This document shows, in pieces, positions 41,147-51,120 of a stretch of DNA of 64,000 bases. Location of the stretch: the NCBI RefSeq assembly GCF_005404945.1, contig NZ_BJDG01000011.1:30747-94746 (forward strand). Direction: 5' to 3'. Every line of letters begins with the position of its first letter. Position 1 is the stretch's first letter. This stretch comes from Lactiplantibacillus pingfangensis. Its GTDB lineage: Bacteria > Bacillota > Bacilli > Lactobacillales > Lactobacillaceae. The notes under the pieces were generated by a model. It had not been told where the DNA came from, searched no databases, and worked only from the letters and a program-made list of their open reading frames with translations. The translations under genes and the position numbers were made by a program.

Positions 41147-41632
41147 ATGAAAGATCAACGAATTCCTTGGGATCAGTATTTTATGATGCAGGCGGTCTTA
41201 CTATCGACACGGAGCACTTGTGAACGGCTATCAGTCGGGGCAACCATTGTGCGTGACAAACGGATTATTGCCGGTGGTTACAACGGCTCAGTCTCTGGCG
41301 ATGTTCATTGTATTGATGAAGGCTGCTATTTAGTCGATGGTCACTGTGTGCGAACGATTCATGCAGAAATGAATGCCATTTTACAGTGCGCCAAGTTTGG
41401 TGCGGCGACGGATGGTGCCGAAATTTATGTGACTGATTTTCCTTGCTTGCAATGCACTAAAATGTTACTGCAAGCTGGAATTACTAAGATTCATTATTTA
41501 CGTAATTATCACAATGACGCGTATGCCATGTCATTAATTGAGCGGAAACAAGTGGCACTACAACAGGTGGTATTTGACCAGACCGACCTCGATAAATTAG
41601 GGTTGGATCAGATTTTATTAAATCGTCAGTAA
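41147..41632 (+). CDS. comEB: dCMP deaminase family protein ComEB
   Basis: Zinc deaminase with the ligand motifs HAEMNAIL and PCLQCTKM in 161 residues. It probably converts dCMP to dUMP. It keeps its usual place between comEA and comEC, though it is not needed for transformation in Bacillus. Its stop directly touches the comEC start. Confidence 0.94.
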   Translation: MKDQRIPWDQYFMMQAVLLSTRSTCERLSVGATIVRDKRIIAGGYNGSVSGDVHCIDEGCYLVDGHCVRTIHAEMNAILQCAKFGAATDGAEIYVTDFPCLQCTKMLLQAGITKIHYLRNYHNDAYAMSLIERKQVALQQVVFDQTDLDKLGLDQILLNRQ

Positions 41633-43903
41633 TTGCGCGCGTTATTCTTTGCTGCCATCAGTGGTGGTTTACTGAGTAGTTGGTTAGTGGGAAAACAGTG
41701 GCTCGCCGCTATTTTGTTGTTAGTTTGGCTTGCACGGCTAATTTGCTTAAAACATCGTGTTAGCTTAATTTTGAATTTGCTGACGCTTGTGGTACTGGGG
41801 AGCTGGCTGAGCTTTCAAAATGCGAGGTTTGCCCAAGTTCAACGTGAACAGCCCCGGACAATTAGCACGATACTGACCGTTCAACCTGATCAGATCAACG
41901 TTAATGGTGGACAGTATCAATTGATTGCTGACAGCCCATACGGTCGGTTAATCAGCTATGGCCGGTTGTCCAATGAACCCGAAAAACGTCGGTTAGAGCA
42001 GTTGCAACTGCGCACAAAATGGCAAGTCACCGGGGAATTGACGCCCATTCCACCGCCAACTAATCCAGGTCAATTTAATGCGCCTAATTATTATCGTAGT
42101 CAGGGCATCCAGCGACAATTGACCCTGAGTACGGTTCGACAAATCCTGCCGGCTCAACGGTCAACTGGCTGGCAATTGGTGGATTGTGTACATCATTGGC
42201 GTAAGCAGTTCAGTCAAGCGGCTGAGCGCTTGCCAAAAACCTTGCAGCTTTATGCGACCAGTTTATTGATTGGTTCACGTCCGTCAACCTTTCGGGCGGC
42301 GATGAGTGGTGTTCAGCAACTGGGATTATTATATTTGTTCAGTCTGTCGGGCATGCATGTTATTTTGTTAATTGGTTTGTTGCGGTGGGGGTTAATTCGC
42401 TGTCACCTTAGCCGACCAGCAATTGATTGCTGGCTATTAGGGCTGCTACCATGCTATTTAATTCTTGGTGGTGGTGCCGATAGTCTTAAACGGGCAGTGG
42501 TCACCGTGATGTTGTCCATCGGTTGGCAACTGATTACCGGGAAGGCCCAAAGTGCGCTAGCAGGTTGGAGTGTGGCCTTGTTGCTAGGAATCTGGCAAAA
42601 TCCGCTAGTCTTGATGCAATTAGGTGGGCAGCTCAGCTATGGCTTGGCCTTACTGTTGATTTTATTGCCGGCCATGCCAGCATGGCGGTTGGCAATTTGG
42701 ATTCAATTACTGAGTTTACCGGTCATCCTGTTAGCCACCTCACAGTGGCACTTGTTGACGATTATGGCGAGCTTACTCGTTGCACCGATTTTTACGTGGG
42801 TTTTATTACCACTGACCTTAATTGGCGCTAGTCTCGGGTTTGTCTCCACCGCGATAGCGACATGGTGCGACTGGGGACTGTCACTTTTTCAAACCGGTAT
42901 TAATTGGGTTGGCACACTGCCGGGGTTATTGACGATTGGTCAGCCGCCAGCTTGGCTAGGCTGGTTGATTGGTTTAATGACACTTTGGTTATTGCGTCGT
43001 CCGACTAAGCGGTTAGCGGTCAAGTTAGCGTTAGTTTACGCTGGCATGATCATCAGCCTCCACTGGCCATGGCAAGGAGCAATCCAATTTATTGATATTG
43101 GTCAAGGCGATTCAATTTTAATTCGCCAACCTTTTAATCGGTCGGTCAGTTTGATTGATACCGGGGGACGGTTGCAATTTCCACGCCCGGGCTGGCAGCA
43201 AGGGACAACACCACGGGCACGAGTTGAGACAATCACGCTGCCACTATTACATCAGCTAGGAATTGCAAAGATTGATACGATTTATTTATCACACAAAGAT
43301 GTTGATCACATGGGCGATCTTGGAAGATTATTACAGTTAATCAAGGTGCGACAAATCGTGGTTCCAGCAGGAATGGCAGCATTACCGAAGTTTCAACACT
43401 TATTGCGGCCTGCGATTGGTAAACCGGTCGTTCGTGAAGCACTGGCTGGCCAACGCTTTGCGGATGGCTTAATGGCGGTCCATCCATTTAAGCCAGGCAA
43501 AGCTGAAAATGAAGATTCGTTGGTCCTAACGGGTCGATTTGGTGGGCAACGCTTTATGTTTACCGGTGATTTGGACCGTGCGGGTGAGCGCGCAATCGTG
43601 ACGCGCTATCCGACCCTAAAGGTGGATGTGTTAAAATTAGGACATCATGGTAGCAAGACGGCGTCCGATCCAGAAGCTTTGCAACAATTGGGTGTTCAAC
43701 GTGGTATCTTGTCCGTTGGTCGCCATAATCGTTATGGTCATCCGAATGCTGAAACGCTCACGACGTTGCGAACACAACACATCCAGACGTATTCGACAGC
43801 CTTACAAGGTATGATTACGTATCAATTTGGTGGTGGGCAGTCCGGTCATTGGACAACTTATTTGAAGGAAGGTAATTTTTATCAACGTACAGCAGGCCAT
43901 TAA
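41633..43903 (+). CDS. comEC: ComEC DNA uptake channel
   Basis: 756-residue polytopic protein forming the single-strand DNA channel. N-terminal OB-like DUF4131 region, Competence domain (ATSLLIGSRPS, FSLSGMHVILL) with many membrane helices, and a C-terminal metallo-beta-lactamase-like domain (IDIGQGDSILI, SHKDVDHMGD, LKLGHHGSKTA). The reading frame is intact. The TTG start has no good binding site and probably depends on coupling with comEB (TAATTG). Confidence 0.95.
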   Translation: MRALFFAAISGGLLSSWLVGKQWLAAILLLVWLARLICLKHRVSLILNLLTLVVLGSWLSFQNARFAQVQREQPRTISTILTVQPDQINVNGGQYQLIADSPYGRLISYGRLSNEPEKRRLEQLQLRTKWQVTGELTPIPPPTNPGQFNAPNYYRSQGIQRQLTLSTVRQILPAQRSTGWQLVDCVHHWRKQFSQAAERLPKTLQLYATSLLIGSRPSTFRAAMSGVQQLGLLYLFSLSGMHVILLIGLLRWGLIRCHLSRPAIDCWLLGLLPCYLILGGGADSLKRAVVTVMLSIGWQLITGKAQSALAGWSVALLLGIWQNPLVLMQLGGQLSYGLALLLILLPAMPAWRLAIWIQLLSLPVILLATSQWHLLTIMASLLVAPIFTWVLLPLTLIGASLGFVSTAIATWCDWGLSLFQTGINWVGTLPGLLTIGQPPAWLGWLIGLMTLWLLRRPTKRLAVKLALVYAGMIISLHWPWQGAIQFIDIGQGDSILIRQPFNRSVSLIDTGGRLQFPRPGWQQGTTPRARVETITLPLLHQLGIAKIDTIYLSHKDVDHMGDLGRLLQLIKVRQIVVPAGMAALPKFQHLLRPAIGKPVVREALAGQRFADGLMAVHPFKPGKAENEDSLVLTGRFGGQRFMFTGDLDRAGERAIVTRYPTLKVDVLKLGHHGSKTASDPEALQQLGVQRGILSVGRHNRYGHPNAETLTTLRTQHIQTYSTALQGMITYQFGGGQSGHWTTYLKEGNFYQRTAGH

Positions 43904-44924
43904 GGCAATCAAAGCACGAAATTTGGCTTCAATTTACGTTGTTTTGGGCACGGTGGACTATTTGGCCGATCAACTTAAGCAACAGTTGATCCAAGTGATT
44001 CCGAGTGAAGAACGGACGATGAATGTCGGCAGTTATGATATGGAAACGACGCCGGTCGCGGTGGCGTTGGACGATGCGATGTCGGCACCTTTCTTTGGTG
44101 AACGGCGCTTAGTCTTTATCAATCATCCTTATTTTTTGACGGGCGAGCACCAGAAAAATAAAATTGATCATGATTTAGACGCTTTGCAAACTTATTTTGA
44201 TCAACCCGAACCAGCAACGATTTTAGTCTTGATGGCACCTTATGAAAAATTAGATGCCCGAAAAAAATTAGTTAAATCGTTAAAAAAACAGGCCACGATC
44301 GTAGAAGTGAATCAGGTTTCTGAACGAGAGACCCAAGCCTATGTTCAACAAGCCTTACAGGCAAAAAAGATCACGATTGAGCCGGCAGCTTTTCAAGAAC
44401 TACTGAATCGAACGGATGGCCAACTCGGGTTAATTATGGCCCAATTGCCTAAATTGATGATTTACGCGGCACAGTCGCAGCAAATTGACCTCGCCGCAGT
44501 CAACGCGTTGGTGACCAAATCGTTAACGCAAAATGTTTTTGACTTGGTCAATGATGTGTTGAGATATCAAACGCAAGCGGCAGTTGAGCTTTATCACGAG
44601 TTAGTAGCGGCGCAAGAGGCACCGCTGAAAATCAATGCCATTTTGTTAGGCCAATTCCGGTTATTATTGCAAGTGAAAATTTTAGAACGGGCTGGCTACA
44701 GTCAGGGGAGTTTGGCAAGCACACTTAAGGTTCATCCGTACCGAGTCAAGCTGGCCATGCAAGTTGTCCGGCAATTTAATCAAGAAACGTTGCGGGCGGC
44801 TTATTTGGGATTGCTACAGACTGAAGTGCAAATGAAGACTACCCAACGTGATCCGGAATTGTTATTTGAATTGTTTATGGTTCAATTTGTCAATGAGCGC
44901 AAAGCAGTCGGCAGTCGTGCTTAG
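43881..44924 (+). CDS. holA: DNA polymerase III delta subunit
   Basis: Clamp-loader subunit; 347 residues if started at ATC 43881. The helix before LASIYVVLGTVDYL belongs to the family N-terminus, so the true start must lie upstream of TTG 43923. No ATG, GTG or TTG is available there. ATC 43881 is eight bases after AAGGAAGG and would begin I/M-N-V-Q-Q-A-I-K. This overlaps comEC by 23 bp. If only standard starts are allowed the gene is 43923-44924 (333 residues). C-terminal helical domain normal. Confidence 0.85.
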   Translation: MNVQQAIKAIKARNLASIYVVLGTVDYLADQLKQQLIQVIPSEERTMNVGSYDMETTPVAVALDDAMSAPFFGERRLVFINHPYFLTGEHQKNKIDHDLDALQTYFDQPEPATILVLMAPYEKLDARKKLVKSLKKQATIVEVNQVSERETQAYVQQALQAKKITIEPAAFQELLNRTDGQLGLIMAQLPKLMIYAAQSQQIDLAAVNALVTKSLTQNVFDLVNDVLRYQTQAAVELYHELVAAQEAPLKINAILLGQFRLLLQVKILERAGYSQGSLASTLKVHPYRVKLAMQVVRQFNQETLRAAYLGLLQTEVQMKTTQRDPELLFELFMVQFVNERKAVGSRA

Positions 44925-44976
44925 TTTTTAGGGCGACGGTCGGACGACAATATCGTGAGTTGACTAATCTGAAAAT

Positions 44977-45016
44977 AACAGGACGACCGCTTGAAAAACA
45001 CGGTCGTCCTGTTTGC
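44977..45016 (+). terminator. Terminator of comE-holA operon
   Basis: AACAGGACGACCG pairs with CGGTCGTCCTGTT, then TTG. Confidence 0.8.
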
Positions 45017-45043
45017 AGTTGCCAGCAGTAATTATGGAAGCAA

Positions 45044-45076
45044 CAAAAAAACTCCTAAGCGAATGCTTGGGAGTTG
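45044..45076 (-). terminator. Terminator of rpsT
   Basis: On the minus strand AACTCCCAAGC pairs with GCTTAGGAGTT, followed by seven T. Confidence 0.88.
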
Positions 45077-45086
45077 GAAGTGCTTG

Positions 45087-45341
45087 TTACTTAGCGTAAC
45101 GTGCAGCCATACGTGACTTGTCACGAGAAGCCTTATTGCGTTTGATAAGCCCTTTAGAAGCTGCTTTGTCAACAGCACTAACGGCTGCTAAGTATAAATC
45201 ATCGACGTTGTCAGCGCCGGCAGTTTTAGCAGTTTCGAATTTTTTAACAGCAGTCCGCATCGCACTCATTTGAGTGGTGTTACGAGCATTTGCTTTATTG
45301 TTTGTTTTCACGCGTTCAATAGCGGATTTGATAATTGGCAT
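45087..45341 (-). CDS. rpsT: 30S ribosomal protein S20
   Basis: 84 residues beginning [21 protein letters not shown], typical of S20. GGAGGTG lies 6 bases before the ATG at 45341; longer in-frame readings extend through this site and are not used. Single gene, divergent from rpsO. Confidence 0.97.
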   Translation of the reverse strand: MPIIKSAIERVKTNNKANARNTTQMSAMRTAVKKFETAKTAGADNVDDLYLAAVSAVDKAASKGLIKRNKASRDKSRMAARYAK

Positions 45342-45375
45342 CAGATTCACCTCCATCATTTTTTCAACAAATGCT

Positions 45376-45404
45376 ATTATACATAAGCCCCGGCCTGATT
45401 GCAA
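45376..45404 (-). promoter_or_regulatory. Promoter of rpsT
   Basis: On the minus strand TTGCAA, 17 bp, TATAAT. Confidence 0.8.
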
Positions 45405-45445
45405 CTGTTATGTGTAAAGTAATTTGACTTGATATGTTCTAAGGC

Positions 45446-45474
45446 TTGCTTTTCGACCGCGTCTTTGCTAGACT
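45446..45474 (+). promoter_or_regulatory. Promoter and leader of rpsO
   Basis: TTGCTT, 17 bp, TAGACT with extended TGC. A leader of nearly 90 nt follows; S15 often represses its own mRNA through such leaders, but I could not assign a known fold. Confidence 0.65.
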
Positions 45475-45568
45475 ATATCAAGTGTTCAGCAACCCTTTAC
45501 TTAGTTTATCGCGCACCACCAGCGACTTACTCAGTTTGGGGCAATTATTCGAAAGGTGGTTGATACAC

Positions 45569-45838
45569 ATGGCAATTTCACGCGAAAAAAAGACGGAACT
45601 TATTAACAAATATGGCCGTCACGAAGGCGATACTGGTTCAGTTGAGGTTCAAGTTGCAGTTTTGACTGAAGACATCAACGAATTAAACGAACATTTACGT
45701 GTTCACAAGAAAGACTTCCACTCACAACGTGGGTTGATGAAGAAGATTGGTCATCGTCGTAACTTATTAGCATACTTGCGTAAGGAAGATGTTAACCGTT
45801 ACCGTGATTTGATCCAAAATCTTGGTCTTCGTCGTTAA
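45569..45838 (+). CDS. rpsO: 30S ribosomal protein S15
   Basis: 89 residues with the family motif [18 protein letters not shown] and the C-terminal [16 protein letters not shown] 45569 is preceded by GAAAGGTGG. The longer in-frame reading back to 45446 crosses the promoter and is rejected. Confidence 0.98.
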   Translation: MAISREKKTELINKYGRHEGDTGSVEVQVAVLTEDINELNEHLRVHKKDFHSQRGLMKKIGHRRNLLAYLRKEDVNRYRDLIQNLGLRR

Positions 45839-45853
45839 TAATGATTTTCAGAA

Positions 45854-45881
45854 GAACTACCTTCGGGTGGCTCTTTTTTTG
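45854..45881 (+). terminator. Terminator of rpsO
   Basis: GAACTACC-TTCG-GGTGGCTC hairpin with a stable TTCG loop, followed by seven T. Confidence 0.85.
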
Positions 45882-45987
45882 TAAATTTTTTTAAAGCAGC
45901 GTTACACAAACGATACAAAAAATTGACCATAGGCAAACGGTTGTTCGCTATACTGTAAAACAAAAGCAGTTAGTGAAGGAGCATGTG

Positions 45988-47174
45988 TTGATCGTGGTAA
46001 TCAATTTACGGCGTAATTTTAAAATTCTATGGTTTGGTAGTTTAATTACGGAGTTGGGCAATGCAATGACCTTGCCATTTATTGTGTTGTATATTCAAAC
46101 TTTAGGCGAATTTACGACGCCGCAGCTCAATGGGTTAGCGGCCGCGGCATTCGCAATTACATATGTGAGTAAGGCCCTCGTTTCGCCGCTCTGGGGACGC
46201 TTGGCTGATTTGAAAGGGTGTGTCTGCGCGCATCCGGCGTGATGACCCTGACGATCATTGGCGTTGGTCTGGCGCCAAATGTGACAGTCTTGTTAGGCTT
46301 GCGCGCATTACAAGGGGCTTTTTCAGGGTATATTAATAATGCTAATGCCTTAGTCTCACTCACGACGCCGGTGGCAATGCGTGGTCAGCAATTGAGCAAA
46401 CTCATTACCGGGAGCATCACTGGAACTTTGTTAGGACCGCTACTTGGCGGCCTGTTAGCGACTAGTGTTGGCTATCGAGGCGCGTTTTTCGTGACCGGAT
46501 TATTAATGGGACTAGTTTTTGGGTTAACTTGGTGGGGTGTGACTGAAGCGGTAACTCCCGTTGAGCGTGAAGCGTTGCCGCCGCTGTGGCCAGTACTACG
46601 CCAAATTGGGCTGCCGTTTTTGCTTGCCTTGTTTTCATCGTTGCTGGTCATTCAAGCGACGACGAATGCAATTACGCCGATTTTGAGCTTGTTTGTGGGC
46701 CAACTCGTTACTGAACACAGTCAAATTGTCTTGATGACCGGGTTAGTGGCGGCAGCACCGGGATTTGCGACCATTTTAATGGCGAATCGTGTCGGTCGCT
46801 GGTTGGATCAGATAGGTGCAACACGCTGCTTAATCATTTTCTTGAGTTTAGCCATTGTGAATCTGGTGTTGACGAGTTTTGTGGTTGAAATTTGGCAATT
46901 GGGTCTCTTGCGGTTTATCTTGGGAATTGCTGATGCTGCTTTGCTACCAGCGATTCAAGTATTAACCATTGAGCACGTGCCAAGGGCAGCTTTTGGTCGC
47001 GTCTTTAGTCTAAATCAATCCGCCCAATCGACCGGCAATGTGGTTGGGCCACTGTTGGCCGCCGCGATTGCGAATCACTGGGGCTATCAACCGATCTTTT
47101 TAGTGACGGCTTGTTTGGAGGCCATAGTTCTCGGACTTTGGGTGAGTTATTTTAGGTTGCAACGGCGCCGCTGA
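45988..47174 (+). pseudogene. Frameshifted MFS multidrug-type transporter
   Basis: Two readings together make one 12-helix major facilitator. The first ends in motif A as GRLADLKG then CVCAHPA and a stop at 46242; the second resumes from 46218 as VCLRASGVMTLTIIG. The expected motif A basic residues (RKP-like, after LKG) are missing, which fits loss of eight bases near 46218. Both parts otherwise look intact, so the damage seems recent. Start probably TTG 45988 after AAGGAG. Similar to tetracycline or multidrug exporters of the NorA/MdtG type. Confidence 0.8.
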
Positions 47175-47303
47175 TCGCGGGTTACCGTGTTGAATGGCCA
47201 AGCTATTGCTTTAGTTTAAAATGTGGTAAACTGAAGAGAGTTATTTATTCGGCTCAAGTATGAAAATACTTGTAAAAATTTTATAAATAAGGAGTTTTAA
47301 TTC

Positions 47304-48179
47304 ATGAACTTTAACAATGTTGACTTAATGACTGCAATGGTGACACCTTTTAATGATCAACAGCAAGTCGATGATGAACGTTTAAAGAGCCTGATTGAGC
47401 ATTTATTGGTACATGGGACACAAGGCTTACTTGTTGGTGGTACGACGGGTGAGGCGCCCACACTAACCGAGACGGAAAAGTTGGCGTTACTCAGCAAAGC
47501 AGCTGAAATTGTTGCCGGCCGGGTCCCAATTATTGCCGGAACTGGTTCTAACAGCACCGCGGCGACAATTGCGTTTACGCAAAAGGCGAGTCAAATTAAG
47601 GGTATTGATGCTGCCTTAGTCGTAGTTCCTTACTACAATAAGCCAGATCAAGCCGGTATGTTGGCGCACTTTACCGCGGTTGCTGATCAGGGTGGCTTAC
47701 CCGTGATTATTTATAATATTCCTGGGCGGGTCATTGTTAAGATGGCTGTCGATACCGTCTTGGATTTGGCTCAGAATCCGAACATCATCGGCATTAAACA
47801 ATGTACTTCGATGGAAGAATATGGCGCAATTGTTGAAAATGCGCCGGCTGATTTTCTCGTGTACACCGGTGAGGATTCACAGAGCTTAGCTGCTAAAGAA
47901 ATTGGTGGTGCTGGGGTCATTTCTGTTGCTAGTCACATTTATGGCGATGAGATGACAGCGATGTTTCAAGCAGTTGCCAAAGGTGAAATTGCCAAGGCGG
48001 CTAAATACCAACGTGATTTAACGCCTAAAATGGCGGCACTGTTTAGTGCGCCTTCGCCATCACCAGTTAAAGCAGCATTAAATCATTTGGGGCAACTGGT
48101 TGGCGATCCACGGTTACCAATCTTACCTTTGAATGATGCACAACAAACTAAATTGTATGCCACTCTTAATATTAAATGA
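47304..48179 (+). CDS. dapA: 4-Hydroxy-tetrahydrodipicolinate synthase
   Basis: Condenses pyruvate and aspartate semialdehyde, the first committed step to diaminopimelate and lysine. GGTTGEAPTLTETEK, the YNIPGR motif and the Schiff-base Lys in IIGIKQCT are present in 291 residues. AAGGAG precedes the ATG. It lies 15 bp before rnjB and probably shares its transcript. An extended -10 (TGGTAAACT) ends at 47232. Confidence 0.95.
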   Translation: MNFNNVDLMTAMVTPFNDQQQVDDERLKSLIEHLLVHGTQGLLVGGTTGEAPTLTETEKLALLSKAAEIVAGRVPIIAGTGSNSTAATIAFTQKASQIKGIDAALVVVPYYNKPDQAGMLAHFTAVADQGGLPVIIYNIPGRVIVKMAVDTVLDLAQNPNIIGIKQCTSMEEYGAIVENAPADFLVYTGEDSQSLAAKEIGGAGVISVASHIYGDEMTAMFQAVAKGEIAKAAKYQRDLTPKMAALFSAPSPSPVKAALNHLGQLVGDPRLPILPLNDAQQTKLYATLNIK

Positions 48180-48194
48180 ATCAAGGTGAAATAA

Positions 48195-49919
48195 TTGAGT
48201 TCTAAAGTTCAAATTACCCCGATTGGTGGGGTCCGTGAAAACGGTAAAAATATGTACGCAGTCGAAGTCGATGGGGACATCTATATTTTAGATTGCGGGT
48301 TGAAGTATCCGGAAAATGAGTTATTGGGAATTGATATCGTCATTCCAGATTTCAGTTATTTGCGAGAAAATGCTGAACGCATTGTTGGCGTCTTTTTGAC
48401 GCATGGTCATGCCGACGCGATTGGTGCCTTACCATACTTTTTAAACGAATTTAATGTGCCAGTATTTGGTTCCGAATTGACGATTGAATTAGCAAAAATT
48501 CAATTACAAAAAGATCCGAAAGCCAAAGACTTTACTGATTTTCATATTGTAGATGAAAAGACCGAAATTGATTTTGGCAATGTCACTGCTTCGTTTTTCC
48601 GCACAACGCATTCAATCCCAGATTCCATGGGAATTGTTTTGCAGACGGATGCTGGGCAGATTGTCTATACGGGTGATTTCAAGTTTGATCCGACGGCGAC
48701 AGCTGGCTATCAAACTGATTTTGCCCGCTTGGCCGAAATTGGTTCTAAGGGTGTGCTGGCGCTTTTAAGCGATTCCGCTAACTCGGAGAATTTTGACCAA
48801 CCTGTCAGTGAACATGAAATTGCCTCGTATGTTTTAGAAACCTTCAAGTATCATAATGGGCGGATCATCGTTGCTTCCGTTGCGTCGAATATTTTGCGAA
48901 TTCAACAAGTTTTGGATGCCGCAGCTAAGTCCGGTCGTAAGGTTGCCCTAATGCCCGGTGACGTTGAAAGTATTATTAACACGGCACTGAAATTGAAAAA
49001 GTTGCGGATGCCAGATGATGTCGTCGTTCCATTGGCCTCAATTGAAAAACTCGATCCTTCCCAAGTCGTTATTTTGCAAACGGGGCGGATGGGTGAACCA
49101 ATCAAGGCATTACAACGGATGTCAAATAAGCAAGAAGGCAAAGTGAATATTGAAGCTGGTGATCTCGTGTTTATCACAACCACGCCATCCCACTCAATGG
49201 AAACGGTTGTCGCCAAAACGCGTGATATGATTTATCGTGCGGGGGCGGATGTGAAAGCCATCGCGGATGAAATGAATTCTTCGGGACATGCGACTAAACG
49301 TGACCTACAGTTGATGATGAATCTGATGAAACCGAAATACTTCATGCCAATTCAAGGCGAGTATCGGTTATTGGAATCACACGCTGAGTTTGCTAAAGAA
49401 GTCGGTATTCCAGCGGATCATATCTTTATCACGGCCAAGGGTGATCAATATGTCTATGACGGTGATGACATGCACCTCGCAGGTTCGGTCGAAATTGGCG
49501 ATACGATGATTGACGGAATCGGTGTCGGTGACATTGGTAATATTGTGTTACGAGATCGGAAAATTTTATCTGAAGACGGTATTTTTGTGGCTGTTGTCAC
49601 AATTGACCGTAAGAAGAAAAAAATTATTTCAACACCTAAGATCACTTCTCGTGGGTTTGTTTATGTTAAAACCAGCAAAGATTTGATGCAGGAGAGTGCG
49701 GAATTAGTTAAGGAGACCGTCCAATCGAATTTAGATAACAAGGAATTCGATTGGGGGCACTTGAAACAAGCTGTGCGTGAAAAGTTGAACCACTATTTGT
49801 GGGATCAAACTAAGCGTCATCCAGTGATTCTGCCAGTGATCATGGAAGTTAATCAGCATCATCGGCGCCATACCAAGAAGACGAAGTCGGATTCAACTGA
49901 AACCGAAGATGAAGCTTAA
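48195..49919 (+). CDS. rnjB: Ribonuclease J2
   Basis: Paralogue and partner of RNase J1. 574 residues with the beta-lactamase and beta-CASP folds (SDSANSENF, SRGFVYVKTS). The metal motif reads HGHADA at residues 70-75 where J1 has HGHEDH, so one metal-binding His is replaced by Ala. J2 enzymes of Firmicutes are known to be weak nucleases that support J1. A basic, His-rich tail ends the protein. TTG start with AAGGTGA. Confidence 0.94.
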   Translation: MSSKVQITPIGGVRENGKNMYAVEVDGDIYILDCGLKYPENELLGIDIVIPDFSYLRENAERIVGVFLTHGHADAIGALPYFLNEFNVPVFGSELTIELAKIQLQKDPKAKDFTDFHIVDEKTEIDFGNVTASFFRTTHSIPDSMGIVLQTDAGQIVYTGDFKFDPTATAGYQTDFARLAEIGSKGVLALLSDSANSENFDQPVSEHEIASYVLETFKYHNGRIIVASVASNILRIQQVLDAAAKSGRKVALMPGDVESIINTALKLKKLRMPDDVVVPLASIEKLDPSQVVILQTGRMGEPIKALQRMSNKQEGKVNIEAGDLVFITTTPSHSMETVVAKTRDMIYRAGADVKAIADEMNSSGHATKRDLQLMMNLMKPKYFMPIQGEYRLLESHAEFAKEVGIPADHIFITAKGDQYVYDGDDMHLAGSVEIGDTMIDGIGVGDIGNIVLRDRKILSEDGIFVAVVTIDRKKKKIISTPKITSRGFVYVKTSKDLMQESAELVKETVQSNLDNKEFDWGHLKQAVREKLNHYLWDQTKRHPVILPVIMEVNQHHRRHTKKTKSDSTETEDEA

Positions 49920-49928
49920 ATTTGCGTT

Positions 49929-49957
49929 AAAAAGTCGGGATATCCCCGACTTTTTTT
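49929..49957 (+). terminator. Terminator of dapA-rnjB
   Basis: AAAAAGTCGGG pairs with CCCGACTTTTT. Confidence 0.93.
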
Positions 49958-49984
49958 GTCACACACGCGACAGGAGATGAGTTT

Positions 49985-50905
49985 GTGCAAACGACCGATC
50001 AATTAATTGCAGCCGGTCAAACGGCGGCGGCCAACGGCGAGTGGTCAACGGCAGCGAGTGCATTTGAAGCAGCGTACCAACAGACTCAAAATTATGATTT
50101 GAATTTACAGTTGGTGACCGCGCTTTGTGAGACTCAGAATTTTCAGCAGGCGAGTTCGCTCGCCTTAGAATACGAGTCCCGCTATCTTGCCACTGATGAG
50201 ACGGCGAGTCGCCTGATTAGTTGCCTTTGTCAGAGTCAGCAATTTATTCAAGCACGGTTATCCGCACAGCTGCGAGCACAGACCGCCCCAGAGTGGCTTG
50301 AAGCCACTAAGCGGCAGATTTTAAGTGCGGAGCAGGATGCCGAGACGACCATGGCACAAACGTTAACGGCCACGATGAAACAGTTCTATCATCTTTCAGA
50401 ATTACCAGTTCCGGCACAGATTTCACGATTGGCCGCCGCGAAACACCTGACTTATGCCAAATATTTAATTGCCGCCAAATTCTTGCTCGTCGATCCATTT
50501 TTACATCAACTCTCAAGAGTAGAGGTGTTGTACACCTTAAAGGGACTCGCTGTGGCTGACAAGGTGAGTGTCGTCTGGTTTGATCAGAAGCAGCGCAGCG
50601 TGATTCCCGCACAATTGCCAGTCATGGGGACAGATCGCGTGAGTCAAGCGACACAGCAGGAGCTACAGCGACGTTTGGCACAGCAAGATGTCAGTCTGTA
50701 TGAAAGTTTACAAGGCTTGCTGTCATTACAATTAATGTATTTATATCCGGATCCTGAAAAAATTGTGACAAACAGTCAAAAATGGGTCGAACTGCTGATT
50801 GCTAGTCAAACGGGAACACTTTCCCCAAATTTAACTGTTTCCGCGCAAAAAATGCTGGATTGCCAACAAAAAATTCAAGAATTGAATCTTGAATTGGCCG
50901 AATAA
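49985..50905 (+). CDS. TPR-like helical protein, unknown function
   Basis: 306 residues, soluble and mostly helical. The N-terminal part (about 5-110) looks like degenerate TPR units (ANGEWSTAASAFEAAYQQT; QNFQQASSLALEYESRY). The rest has no domain I recognise. GTG start with AGGAGATG upstream. It sits between the rnjB terminator and the tuf promoters. Confidence 0.75.
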   Translation: MQTTDQLIAAGQTAAANGEWSTAASAFEAAYQQTQNYDLNLQLVTALCETQNFQQASSLALEYESRYLATDETASRLISCLCQSQQFIQARLSAQLRAQTAPEWLEATKRQILSAEQDAETTMAQTLTATMKQFYHLSELPVPAQISRLAAAKHLTYAKYLIAAKFLLVDPFLHQLSRVEVLYTLKGLAVADKVSVVWFDQKQRSVIPAQLPVMGTDRVSQATQQELQRRLAQQDVSLYESLQGLLSLQLMYLYPDPEKIVTNSQKWVELLIASQTGTLSPNLTVSAQKMLDCQQKIQELNLELAE

Positions 50906-50958
50906 TTGAAAGCAATAAGGTTTTTCTTACAAAAATTCAATTTTTTGAATAATATCTG

Positions 50959-51047
50959 TTTACAAACCAGAGCCTACTATATATAATGTTTAAGGATTCC
51001 TAGTGATGGGTGCGCAATTTGGCCTTTTCATTAGGATGTAGTATAAT
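50959..51047 (+). promoter_or_regulatory. Two tandem promoters of tuf
   Basis: P1: TTTACA (50959-50964), 17 bp, TATAAT (50982-50987). P2: TTGGCC (51019-51024), 17 bp, TATAAT (51042-51047). Both -10 boxes are perfect, fitting high expression. Confidence 0.7.
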
Positions 51048-51120
51048 ATTAACTAAAGAATTGTCGGGACATTAGTTGGACTGACATTATTCTTGCGAAA
51101 ATCACAGGAGGTTTCATTTA

